Origin: Rhodobacteraceae bacterium UBA1943
Lineage (GTDB): Bacteria > Pseudomonadota > Alphaproteobacteria > Rhodobacterales > Rhodobacteraceae
Assembly (NCBI GenBank): GCA_002336845.1
Contig: DDEX01000115.1
Coordinates: forward strand, 1-31,083
Direction: 5' to 3'
DNA length: 31,083 nt
Shown here: positions 1 through 7,199 of the stretch, piece after piece
Numbering within the stretch: position 1 is the stretch's first letter
Layout: each line of letters begins with the position of its first letter
Translations under genes and position numbers: made by a program
The notes under the pieces: generated by a model
What the model was told of the DNA's origin: nothing
Databases searched by the model: none
What the model saw: only the letters and a program-made list of their open reading frames with translations

Positions 1-257
1 CCCATGGCGATGCCGTCATCGACCGCGATGGTGTTGAATTCCTTGGCTACACCACCCGCCGCTTCGATTTCGCGCGCGACAAGCTGGCCCAGATCCTTCA
101 GGTGGACGTGGCCGGGCACGAATTGCGTGAACGAGTTGACTACCGCAATGATCGGCTTGCCGAAATCGCCATCTTTCATGCCGGTGGCGCGCCAGAGGCC
201 ACGGGCCCCCGCCATGTTGCGGCCGTGGGTGGTGGTCCGAGAGCGATAGGCTGGCAT
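1..257 (-). CDS. ilvD: Dihydroxy-acid dehydratase, N-terminal part (runs off window)
   Basis: The 85 visible residues are the start of IlvD, which dehydrates 2,3-dihydroxy-3-methylbutanoate or -pentanoate to the 2-oxo acid in valine, isoleucine and leucine synthesis (cytosol, Fe-S enzyme). Recognisable blocks are TTTHGRNMAGARGLWRATGM near residues 8-27, then KPIIAVVNSFTQFVPGHVHL, then VAKEFNTIAVDDGIAMG at the window edge. These match the conserved amino end of the family almost residue for residue. The ATG at 257 gives the usual IlvD start (MPAYRS). A purine-rich GGGG lies about 10 nt upstream. The gene diverges from the pqqD-like operon across a 221-bp gap. The catalytic body and Fe-S ligands lie outside the window, so intactness cannot be judged. 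Confidence 0.96.
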   Translation of the reverse strand, partial: MPAYRSRTTTHGRNMAGARGLWRATGMKDGDFGKPIIAVVNSFTQFVPGHVHLKDLGQLVAREIEAAGGVAKEFNTIAVDDGIAM

Positions 258-420
258 GGTTCACATCCCCTGCTTGGATTCTGTGCGCCGTATTCCCGAA
301 AGGCTGCGGCAACCCTTGCTAGCGCGGTTTGCAGGAATGTTCCAGTTGCTCCTGTGCGGGCAGCGGCGCATCGCAGACCACGGCCGCCGCAATTTTCCAC
401 GCGGGGCAAGCGGTCCTGCA

Positions 421-449
421 TTGACAATCCGGGTTCTGCCGCGACCTTT
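421..449 (+). promoter_or_regulatory. Possible promoter of the pqqD-like operon
   Basis: A perfect TTGACA hexamer at 421-426 is followed after 17 bp by a weak -10 (ACCTTT, 444-449). It lies about 30 bp before the ATG at 479, and a GAGGGTGG ribosome-binding stretch lies between. The -35 is good and the -10 is poor, so this is tentative. The rest of the ilvD/pqqD-like gap (258-420) shows nothing else I can name. Confidence 0.3.
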
Positions 450-478
450 GCTTGGATTGGTGGCCAAGAGGGTGGGTC

Positions 479-886
479 ATGGACAAGCGATTGAGCCTTG
501 CAGGGCCGGATATCGTGTTCGAGGAATTCGACGGCGATCTGGTGGTGCTGAACCTGTCAACAGGCCGCTACTTCGGCTTCAACCCGCCTGCCTCCGTCCT
601 GTGGTCCGCTTTGGCGGCAGGTGTCTGTCCGGGCGATCTTCTGACCCATCTTGCACCCGGGATCGACCTTGCGGCCTTCGTTGCGGCGCTGCACGAGAAT
701 GCCCTTGTGGTCGAAAGCAACGCGGCGCCTGTTGCGCTTGCCGATGATCTGCGCGCCCGACTTGCCGGGTTGGCCGCACAGCCGCTGCTTGAGATTTACG
801 ATGACCTGTCCGACCTGATCGTCGCCGATCCGATTCACGATACGGATGAGGCGCAGGGTTGGCCTGTCAGGCCCGTGCAAGGCTGA
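479..886 (+). CDS. PqqD-family peptide-recognition protein
   Basis: A 135-aa protein of the PqqD fold, the RiPP recognition element that binds leader peptides for modifying enzymes. The family signature is visible in residues 8-50: an FEEFDGDLVVLNLSTGRYFG strand pair, then FNPPASVLWSAL. A second helical part follows. The tail reads PIHDTDEAQGWP, a Pro/His/Asp motif that I recall from stand-alone PqqD-like proteins that neighbour HPr-kinase-like genes. I chose ATG 479 over an upstream TTG at 452 because a GAGG-type site precedes it and homology begins there. It heads an operon with an HprK-like kinase, two glycosyltransferases and a nucleotidyltransferase. That context suggests presenting a peptide or protein substrate to those enzymes, but no precursor peptide is evident. 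Substrate unknown. Confidence 0.8.
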   Translation: MDKRLSLAGPDIVFEEFDGDLVVLNLSTGRYFGFNPPASVLWSALAAGVCPGDLLTHLAPGIDLAAFVAALHENALVVESNAAPVALADDLRARLAGLAAQPLLEIYDDLSDLIVADPIHDTDEAQGWPVRPVQG

Positions 887-899
887 TCTGCCGATCCAG

Positions 900-1985
900 A
901 TGCCCCCCTCCGCCCCGGTCCCTCTTTCCAACTCTGCGCTTGTCGATCGGCTGCCGCGTCTATTCGACGCTTTCGACACCCGCTTTTCCGAAACGCCCGC
1001 CGGAACGGCCTTCCGCATCGCGAACACGGATTTCCTGTGCCACAGCGCCGATGCAGCCTATGCCGACACGCTTGCCCGGGTCTTGCCGGTCAGTGATCGC
1101 GTCGCGGCTTTGGACGGGGCTGCGCCGGTCCGCATTCTGGTCGATCTGTCGAACTCCCGGCTTTCTCCGGGCTGGCCACGATGGTCCGACCCCTACTTTC
1201 GCGAGCGTGAGGTTGAGGCGGCGCTGACCCTCACTCCGTTTCGCCTGCATTTCCACGACCAGACCGACTTTTGGCAGGTTTTCGACCGGGACTCACATCG
1301 CGGGCTGCAATTGATGCGCGAGGTTTCGGGCTATCCTGACTGGGACCCCGGTTCACCGCTGCGCAACCTGATACACTGGGCGCTGACAGAGCGGGGCGGC
1401 GGCCTGATTCATGCGGGCAGTCTGGGGTCACGCGATCCTGGGCCAGAAGGGAAGGCCGTGCTGCTGGCTGGCACCGGCGGATCGGGCAAAAGCGGGACGG
1501 TTCTGGCTGGCCTGATGCATGGGTTGACCAGCCTTGGCGATGATTATGTTGCCGTGACGACCGGGGGCGGTATCCGCGCGCACCGCGCCTTTGGCAGCCT
1601 CAAGCAAGATCCGGCCGGATTTGCCCGTCTTGGGCTGGCCGGGCGTCTGGGGGACGGAGCGGCACTGAACTGGCAGGGCAAGCACCTGTTTACGTTTGAC
1701 GACCTTGGCTTGCCCCAACAGCCCGACAGCCTGCCCGTTGCGGCCCTGTGCCTGCCCCATGTCGCCATGGCTTCGCGCACCAGTTTTGCCCCGGCCTCGG
1801 CGCGTGAGGCATTTTTGGCCCTGGCCCCTTCGGGTGTGACGCAGATTCCTTCGGCGCGGGCAGAGACCTTTCGCCTTTGTGCCGTGCTTTCGCGCGATCT
1901 GCCGGCCTATCGTGTTGCGCTGGGCACCGATCCGGCGGAAATTGCGGCCGCCTTCTCTGCCTTCCTGGACGGCATCGCGCCATGA
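900..1985 (+). CDS. HPr-kinase-like P-loop protein (PqqD-associated)
   Basis: A 361-aa protein with a central HPr kinase/phosphorylase-like P-loop domain. The Walker A motif GTGGSGKSG lies at about residues 191-199, preceded by the strand HAGSLG and followed by LTSLGDDYVAV, whose acidic pair fits the Mg/nucleotide site of HprK-like folds. The first 160 residues are a less conserved N-terminal domain. HprK homologues next to PqqD-like proteins are known as serine kinases that tailor lasso peptides, but others remain uncharacterised, so the target here is an inference. The ATG at 900 lies 13 bp after the pqqD-like stop. An in-frame ATG at 846 would overlap that gene by 41 bp and is less likely. 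The stop overlaps the next start (ATGA), implying translational coupling. Confidence 0.72.
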   Translation: MPPSAPVPLSNSALVDRLPRLFDAFDTRFSETPAGTAFRIANTDFLCHSADAAYADTLARVLPVSDRVAALDGAAPVRILVDLSNSRLSPGWPRWSDPYFREREVEAALTLTPFRLHFHDQTDFWQVFDRDSHRGLQLMREVSGYPDWDPGSPLRNLIHWALTERGGGLIHAGSLGSRDPGPEGKAVLLAGTGGSGKSGTVLAGLMHGLTSLGDDYVAVTTGGGIRAHRAFGSLKQDPAGFARLGLAGRLGDGAALNWQGKHLFTFDDLGLPQQPDSLPVAALCLPHVAMASRTSFAPASAREAFLALAPSGVTQIPSARAETFRLCAVLSRDLPAYRVALGTDPAEIAAAFSAFLDGIAP

Positions 1986-2734
1986 CCCTGACAGTTATCA
2001 TCACCACCCACGACCGCTTGCCCCTGCTGCCGCTGGCGATCCGGTCCTTGCAGCGACAGGCCGACGACCTTGCTGTGCCGCTGGACATTCTGGTGATCGA
2101 TGACGGTTCGACCGATGGTACGGCAAATTGGCTGCTGGCCCAAAGGCAACCCGGCCTGCGATTTGTCGCGCAGGCCAATGGCGGCGTGACGGCGGCGCGC
2201 AATGCCGGGTTGCAGGCGTTGCTGCCCCAGACGGCTTTCGTCACCTTTCTGGATTCGGATGATATTTCTCCGCCACGGGCGCTGGCGCGCCAACTGGCCG
2301 AATTGCAGGCAGACCCAGATCTGGATCTGGTTTATGGCCGCATGGCGATGGTCGATGACATTTCGCCCCAGACGCTGGAGCCTGCGGAAGGCGCCCGACG
2401 GCTGGATCTGGTTGGCATCCATCTGTCCTGCGCCTTGTTCCGGCGTAGCCTGATCGACCGCATCGGCCTGTTCGACACTGCATTCAGGCAGGCCGAAGAC
2501 ACCGATTACCTGCTGCGCACCTTCGAGGCGGGCACGCGCTTTCGTCAGACCGGAACGACTTGCCTCTATTATCGCCGCCATGCCGGGAACATGACGAAAC
2601 GTCAGGACGAAAGCCGACGCTATTTTGCGCTGGCAATCCACAAATCCCTTGTTCGGCGCAGGTGCGATCCGACGATCCGGCTGAACAAGCCCAGTTTTGA
2701 TATTCAAAGCCTTGGGTCGGCAGAGTTCTGGTGA
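1982..2734 (+). CDS. Family 2 glycosyltransferase (first of two)
   Basis: A 250-aa GT-A fold glycosyltransferase of family 2. The nucleotide-sugar half is clear: VIITTHDR at the start, VIDDGSTDGT near residues 38-47, and the metal-binding DSDD at 91-94. The acceptor side has QAEDTDYLLR around residue 171, where an acidic residue is the usual catalytic base. No membrane segments are visible, so it is probably a cytosolic transferase acting on a soluble or membrane-associated acceptor. The start overlaps the kinase-like stop by ATGA. The stop overlaps the next glycosyltransferase start by TGATG. Donor sugar and acceptor cannot be told from sequence. In this operon the acceptor could be a peptide/protein substrate or a glycolipid. 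Confidence 0.85.
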   Translation: MTLTVIITTHDRLPLLPLAIRSLQRQADDLAVPLDILVIDDGSTDGTANWLLAQRQPGLRFVAQANGGVTAARNAGLQALLPQTAFVTFLDSDDISPPRALARQLAELQADPDLDLVYGRMAMVDDISPQTLEPAEGARRLDLVGIHLSCALFRRSLIDRIGLFDTAFRQAEDTDYLLRTFEAGTRFRQTGTTCLYYRRHAGNMTKRQDESRRYFALAIHKSLVRRRCDPTIRLNKPSFDIQSLGSAEFW

Positions 2735-3408
2735 TGCCCGGCTACAGCGTGATCATTCCCGCCTTCAATGCGGCCCGCACGCTGGCCGAGGCGCTGCAAT
2801 CGGTCTGCAACCAATCGGTGCCACCGGGCGAGGTGATTGTGGTCGATGATGGCTCTACCGATCACACCGCCGAGGTTGCGTCAGGTTTCGGCGGTCCTGT
2901 GCGGGTGGTGTCGCAGGCCAATGCCGGACCTGGGGCGGCAACGATGACGGGTATTGCCGTCGCGCGGATGCCGGTGCTGGCATTTCTTGATGCCGACGAT
3001 CTGTGGCTTGGCGACAAGATCGCGAAACAACTGGAGCATCTGCGGCGGGCCGGGGCGGGTCATCTTGTCTTCACCCGGATGCGCCAGTTCCGCCACGGCG
3101 CGCCCGACGATGGGCAGGGCAGGGTCGCGGATGGGCTTTCGCGCTCTACGCTTCTGATGCACCGCAGCACGTTGGACCGTATCGGTCCGATTGCCGACCC
3201 TCCCGGTCGCCGGGGCGAAATGATCGACTGGCTCGGACGGGCACGCGAAGCGGGGATGATGCTGGATATCCTGCCTGATGTGCTGGCGCTGCGGCGCATT
3301 CTGCCGGGCAGCCTGTCCTGGGGGCGGGATGCAGATGCAGACGCGGGCTATCTGCGCGTCGCCCATGCCGCAATGCTGCGCGCGCGTGCGAAACGGACCC
3401 CCGAATGA
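2734..3408 (+). CDS. Family 2 glycosyltransferase (second of two)
   Basis: A 224-aa family 2 glycosyltransferase, shorter than its upstream neighbour. SVIIPAFNAARTL opens the fold, VVDDGSTDHT lies near residues 37-46 and the metal-site DADD at 86-89. The acceptor half is compact and ends with a basic tail (RARAKRTPE). A GTG at 2731 is possible, but the ATG at 2734 gives the canonical MPGYSVIIPA beginning and couples to the preceding stop. It overlaps the next gene by 4 bp. It shares fold motifs with the first enzyme, but the two proteins differ clearly in sequence, so they may add different sugars or use different acceptors. Confidence 0.85.
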   Translation: MPGYSVIIPAFNAARTLAEALQSVCNQSVPPGEVIVVDDGSTDHTAEVASGFGGPVRVVSQANAGPGAATMTGIAVARMPVLAFLDADDLWLGDKIAKQLEHLRRAGAGHLVFTRMRQFRHGAPDDGQGRVADGLSRSTLLMHRSTLDRIGPIADPPGRRGEMIDWLGRAREAGMMLDILPDVLALRRILPGSLSWGRDADADAGYLRVAHAAMLRARAKRTPE

Positions 3409-4850
3409 CAGGGCCGGGCCGCTTTCCGAACCCATCCTGGGCCTGGCCGCAAGGCGGGCTGGACCTGCTGTTGCAGGCTGTGATCAGGCCCGATCCCGCC
3501 TTGGCGCTGGCTGCGGCACGCCAATGGTTCGCGACGCAGGATATCGACAAGGCGGGCTTTGCCGAACACCGGCTTTTGATGGCCGTCGCGGCGCGGTTCG
3601 GCCAGTCGCTGGCCGATCTGCCCGCCTATCCCCGGCTTGCAGGGTTACAGCGGATGCTGTGGACAAAGGCGCGTATGGCCCTGCGCGAAGTGCAGCCGCC
3701 ACTGGCCCAGATTGCCGGGGCCGGCATTCCGGTAATGCTGCTGAAAGGTGCGGCCCGGCTGGCGATGAACCCCGGTGATCAGAAATCCCGTATCAGCCAC
3801 GATACCGATATTCTGGTTGCTCCGGCCCAGTTCGCCAAGGCGCTGGATATTCTTACGGCGCATCGCTGGCAGGCCTCGACCGGCGAAAGCGCGCTGTGCC
3901 TGACCGCGCGCCTGAAGACGACGCGCGCTGTAAACCTCTTTTACGGTCACTTTGGCGATATAGACCTGCATCAATGGGGCTATGGCCCCACGGTCGCCTT
4001 GTCGCAGGTCGAGGCCGCACTTTGGCAAAACACAATACCGCGCCGGTTTCTTGAGGTTCCGGTTCTGGTGCCCGCGCCCGAGGACCGGATTGCCATGGCG
4101 CTGTTCTCTTCGGCGCGGGATGCCCATGCCCATAGCGACTGGTTGGTCGATTGCGCGCGGGTTCTGACACAGGAAAGCGTGGATGCCGTCCGTCTGCTTT
4201 CGGTGCTGCAAAAGGCCGATCTCGTACCGCAGGCCCGCATCGCGTTGTCTTATCTTGGTGATCACATCGGTATCGCGGTGCCGGGTCTGTCCGAATTGCG
4301 CGCTCAACGGCCGGGGTGGTCTCGGTCGGTGTCAACGGCGCTGGAGATGAAGCCGCGCGGCGACTGGACGCCGGTATCGCGTCTTGCGCGCGGGGTGGCG
4401 AAACAGGTGCGCAAGGCCACGGATGGCGCAAATACGGCTGCGCAGGCGCTATGGCTGCGCGGAAGGCTGGGCAAATTACCCACAGATTGGCAAAGCCGGG
4501 CCCGGTCGCCCGGAATATCGCCCATCGCCCTTGGCCAGTTTCGCCCCGGTCGATATCGGATCGATCTGGTGCTCGCGGTTGATCTGCCGGGCGTGCGGCG
4601 GCGGCTGGAGCTTGAGTTGAACCAAACCGCCAGCCATGTCACGCGCCTGCGTTGCCGAACCCTGCTGAAACGCAAGGGCTGGTACGGACTGCGGTTTTCC
4701 GGGCAGGTCACGATAGGGCAAAACGGCACCCTTTGGCTGGAATCGCGACCCGCCAAAACCCTGCGCGGCGCGGATCCGGCAGAGACCGAACGATATGGCG
4801 CCTTGCAGATACAGCTTCTGTCAGCCACGCTGCGGCCATTGCATGTCTGA
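3405..4850 (+). CDS. Nucleotidyltransferase-family protein (PF14907-like)
   Basis: A 481-aa protein whose middle matches the uncharacterised nucleotidyltransferase family often found beside PqqD-like and HprK-like genes. MLLKGAARLA at about 111-120 precedes ISHDTDILV (131-138), where D133 and D135 are the likely metal-binding pair. FGDIDLHQWG around residue 198 fits the third acidic position and substrate loop. The N-terminal 100 residues are helical, and the last 100 (from about 375) look like a separate beta-rich region without a family I recognise. Related nucleotidyltransferases in lasso-peptide clusters extend phosphate groups placed by the HprK-like kinase, and that parallel is suggestive only. 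It closes the tightly overlapping run of five genes. What follows is not clearly coding. Confidence 0.7.
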   Translation: MTGPGRFPNPSWAWPQGGLDLLLQAVIRPDPALALAAARQWFATQDIDKAGFAEHRLLMAVAARFGQSLADLPAYPRLAGLQRMLWTKARMALREVQPPLAQIAGAGIPVMLLKGAARLAMNPGDQKSRISHDTDILVAPAQFAKALDILTAHRWQASTGESALCLTARLKTTRAVNLFYGHFGDIDLHQWGYGPTVALSQVEAALWQNTIPRRFLEVPVLVPAPEDRIAMALFSSARDAHAHSDWLVDCARVLTQESVDAVRLLSVLQKADLVPQARIALSYLGDHIGIAVPGLSELRAQRPGWSRSVSTALEMKPRGDWTPVSRLARGVAKQVRKATDGANTAAQALWLRGRLGKLPTDWQSRARSPGISPIALGQFRPGRYRIDLVLAVDLPGVRRRLELELNQTASHVTRLRCRTLLKRKGWYGLRFSGQVTIGQNGTLWLESRPAKTLRGADPAETERYGALQIQLLSATLRPLHV

Positions 4851-5386
4851 TTTGAAAGCAGCCTGATGGCATCGCGCAAGCCGGCGGTCCAGACGCGCAG
4901 CATTCTGCGCACCGGCAGGGGCACCCCGCCGACGGGGATGGAGCTGCTGTTGCCGATCATTGCAACATCATCTGCCGTCAATGCAATCACGGCTCGTCCG
5001 TCATGGTGAAATGGAATTTGCAGGCGCCAGATGCCGCAAGGGATCTGGGCCTTCTGGCGCAGCACTATCGACTTGCTTTCGTAAAGTATATCGGTGGCGT
5101 ACCGCTGCAGCACCCCGATCCGCCTGCCGTCCTGCGTGCGGGCCGGGCGGCAGAGCTTGCCGATCACCGTCTTCTGGCAACCAACGACCCCTTTGATGAT
5201 TGCAAGACGCCAGATCATCGCCTGACAAGGAGCGGCCTGAAAGAATGGCTGATGCGGCTGGGTTATCGGCCCAAGCGGATGTGCCGGGCCTGGCTTCGCA
5301 GATTGGACGGCTGACGTTTCGGGGCTTGCTACCAGCGCACGCGCCAAGCACTAGTGCGGCTGACAGATTGTGGATGCCGGGTTCGA
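4851..5386 (+). other. Unresolved stretch between nucleotidyltransferase and pduX-like genes
   Basis: This 536-bp stretch has no confident gene. A 47-codon reading frame (4866-5009, MASRKPAVQT start, TGATG-coupled to a tiny frame) and a 103-codon frame (5003-5314) lie on the plus strand. The minus strand is also open for a long way but shows no sensible stop before it runs deep under the nucleotidyltransferase. By codon-position counting, GC is lowest at the same phase (second codon position for both the 5003 frame and the minus frame), so composition does not settle the strand. It could be a decayed gene, a precursor-peptide locus or a fast-evolving hypothetical. Confidence 0.45.
5003..5314 (+). 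CDS. Hypothetical protein, 103 aa (weak)
   Basis: I do not recognise this product. The frame opens with MVKWNLQAPD and ends in a basic stretch (MRLGYRPKRMCRAWLRRLDG). It has a central KYIGGVPLQHPDPPAV segment and no membrane or signal features. GC by codon position is about 70/48/63 percent, which is coding-like but with a lower third position than neighbouring genes. There is no good ribosome-binding site before ATG 5003 or GTG 5006. The frame stays open upstream to 4856 without a start, so this may be the 3' part of a broken gene. Its plus-strand position between two plus-strand operons is the main argument for it. Confidence 0.3.
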   Translation: MVKWNLQAPDAARDLGLLAQHYRLAFVKYIGGVPLQHPDPPAVLRAGRAAELADHRLLATNDPFDDCKTPDHRLTRSGLKEWLMRLGYRPKRMCRAWLRRLDG

Positions 5387-6226
5387 ATGCGCCAGAAATC
5401 AGCCGCCTTTTCCGCAGGCTCTCCCGGTTTTGCCCGCGTCACCGGTCATTTCGGAGAGCTGTTGCAGGGCCGCCTTGGGCCGGACGGGCCGGTCGTTCTG
5501 GTCACGCTGCCCTGTCCGGTCCTGGCCGCAAGCGTTCGGTTGGTGCCGGGCGGGCCGGGGTTGCATCAACCTGACGGACGGGTTCTGGGACTGGCGCAGG
5601 CGCGGCGATTCCTGAAGGCGCTGGGGATTTCACCGGCCAGCCGGGCCGTCTTGCGTCTGACCATGCCGCCGGGGGGCGGAGCAGGGGCCTCGACCGCCTG
5701 TCTGGTGGCGCTGGCAAGGGCCTTTGGCGCAGCCGAGGAGCAGATTGCTGCTGCCTGTCTGGCGGTTGAGGGCGCAAGCGATCCCTTGATGTTACCCCAA
5801 CCCGGGCGGCTTTTGTGGGCATCTCGTCTGGGCAGGGTCGTGCAGCGGTTTCTCGCCCTGCCCGCGATGGAGGTGCTGGGCGGCTTTTGCGGCATCGCGC
5901 AGCGGACGGACCCCGCCGACAACGGCTTTCCGGATATCGGAGCTTTGGTGCAGGATTGGCAGGCGGCATCCGGCGATCTGGCGCGGATGGCGGCGCTTGC
6001 CAGCCAATCGGCCCGGATGACGCTTGCCTTGCGCGGGCCGACTGGGGACGGAACCGACGAGATGGCGCAGCGGTTGGGTGCGCTGGGCTTTTCCATCGCG
6101 CATACGGGATCGGCGCGGGCATTGCTGTTCCCGCCCGGTCAGGTGCCACATGGGGCCGAAGGGGTGTTGCGCGCGGCGGGCTGGCGGCAGATTGTGCGGT
6201 TCAGGGTAGGGGGACGGGATGCTTGA
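5387..6226 (+). CDS. GHMP-family kinase, PduX-like (L-threonine kinase)
   Basis: A 279-aa GHMP-fold kinase. The N-terminal motif TGHFGELLQG (about 19-28) and VLVTLPCP (37-44) match the PduX/L-threonine kinase subgroup. The ATP loop PPGGGAGAST lies at about 94-103. The reaction is ATP-dependent phosphorylation of L-threonine to L-threonine-O-3-phosphate, feeding the aminopropanol side chain of cobalamin. The next gene is the matching decarboxylase and overlaps by 8 bp, which strongly supports this role. The ATG at 5387 follows an in-frame GTG at 5354 that would add 11 unconserved residues. Substrate is assigned by family and context. Other GHMP kinases with the same motifs cannot be excluded. 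Confidence 0.78.
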   Translation: MRQKSAAFSAGSPGFARVTGHFGELLQGRLGPDGPVVLVTLPCPVLAASVRLVPGGPGLHQPDGRVLGLAQARRFLKALGISPASRAVLRLTMPPGGGAGASTACLVALARAFGAAEEQIAAACLAVEGASDPLMLPQPGRLLWASRLGRVVQRFLALPAMEVLGGFCGIAQRTDPADNGFPDIGALVQDWQAASGDLARMAALASQSARMTLALRGPTGDGTDEMAQRLGALGFSIAHTGSARALLFPPGQVPHGAEGVLRAAGWRQIVRFRVGGRDA

Positions 6227-7199
6227 TCACGGCGGCAACATGGATGCGGCGATGGCGCGGTTCGGGGGCGGTTCGGCGGATTGGATTGACCTGTCCACCG
6301 GCATCAACCGTGTGCCCTATTCGCTGCCCGCTTTTCCTGCCCGTGCCTGGACCGACCTGCCGACCCGGGCCGACATGGCGCGGCTGGTGCTGGCTGCGCG
6401 TGCGGCCTGGGGCATCGGCGGCGCGGTGTTGCCCCTGTCCGGTGCGCAGCAGGCGATTCAACTGATCCCGCGCCTGACGCAGCCGGGTCTGGCGCGCGTG
6501 CTGTCGCCGACCTACAACGAACATGCGGCCTCACTTGCAGCAGCGGGCTGGCGGGTGGAGGCGGTGGCGGATTTGGCCGCGTTGGCGGGCGCTGATCTGG
6601 CGGTGGTGGTGAACCCTAACAATCCCGACGGCCAGCACTATGATCCGGCAAGCCTGCTGTCGCTCTTGCCCAAGGTTGGGCAACTGGTGGTCGATGAGAG
6701 TTTCGCCGACCCCACGCCCGAGATGTCGCTGGCGGCGGAAACCGGGCGGGCGGGCCTGTGGGTGTTGCGGTCCTTTGGCAAGTTCTATGGTCTGGCCGGG
6801 CTACGGTTGGGCTTTGCCCTGGGGCCGCAAGATGCGGTGGACCGGCTGGCCGCCCTTGCCGGGCCATGGCCGGTCAGCGGCGCGGCGATAGAGGTGGGTT
6901 GCACGGCGCTGGGCGACCGGGCGTGGCAGGCGAAGACCACGGCTCGACTGGGCCAGGATGCGGCGCGGCTGGATGCACTGTCGCCTTGGCCTTTGGTTGG
7001 CGGAACCGTGCTGTTCCGCCTTTACGATACGCCCGATGCGGCGATGGCGCAAAATCTGCTGGCGCGGCATCATGTCTGGAGCCGCATTTTCCCGTGGTCG
7101 CCCCGGCTGATCCGGCTGGGCCTGCCTGCGCCGCAGGAATGGCCACGGGTCGAGACGGCGCTGGGCGCGGCCGGTCAATGGAAGGGGGCTGCCGAATGA
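6219..7199 (+). CDS. cobC: Threonine-phosphate decarboxylase (CobC/CobD type)
   Basis: A 326-aa fold-type I PLP enzyme. HGGNMDAA at the start and WIDLSTGINRVPYS (22-35) are typical of cobalamin-pathway CobC/CobD proteins. VNPNNPDG (131-138) is the PLP/substrate loop. RSFGKFYGLAGLRLGF carries the probable Schiff-base lysine, K188. The protein decarboxylates L-threonine-3-phosphate to (R)-1-amino-2-propanol phosphate, the linker attached to adenosylcobyric acid. It overlaps the PduX-like kinase upstream (8 bp) and galM downstream (ATGA), so all three are probably one transcript. The corrin-ring genes are not in the window. Naming differs between systems (CobD in Salmonella, CobC in Rhodobacter/Pseudomonas). 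Confidence 0.88.
   Translation: MLDHGGNMDAAMARFGGGSADWIDLSTGINRVPYSLPAFPARAWTDLPTRADMARLVLAARAAWGIGGAVLPLSGAQQAIQLIPRLTQPGLARVLSPTYNEHAASLAAAGWRVEAVADLAALAGADLAVVVNPNNPDGQHYDPASLLSLLPKVGQLVVDESFADPTPEMSLAAETGRAGLWVLRSFGKFYGLAGLRLGFALGPQDAVDRLAALAGPWPVSGAAIEVGCTALGDRAWQAKTTARLGQDAARLDALSPWPLVGGTVLFRLYDTPDAAMAQNLLARHHVWSRIFPWSPRLIRLGLPAPQEWPRVETALGAAGQWKGAAE

Noticed and set aside
4304..5347. Long minus-strand open frame (347 codons) opposite the nucleotidyltransferase end
   Set aside because: It runs 500 bp under a well-supported gene with no sensible stop and has no family motifs. The part over 4851-5347 remains ambiguous and is reported as such.
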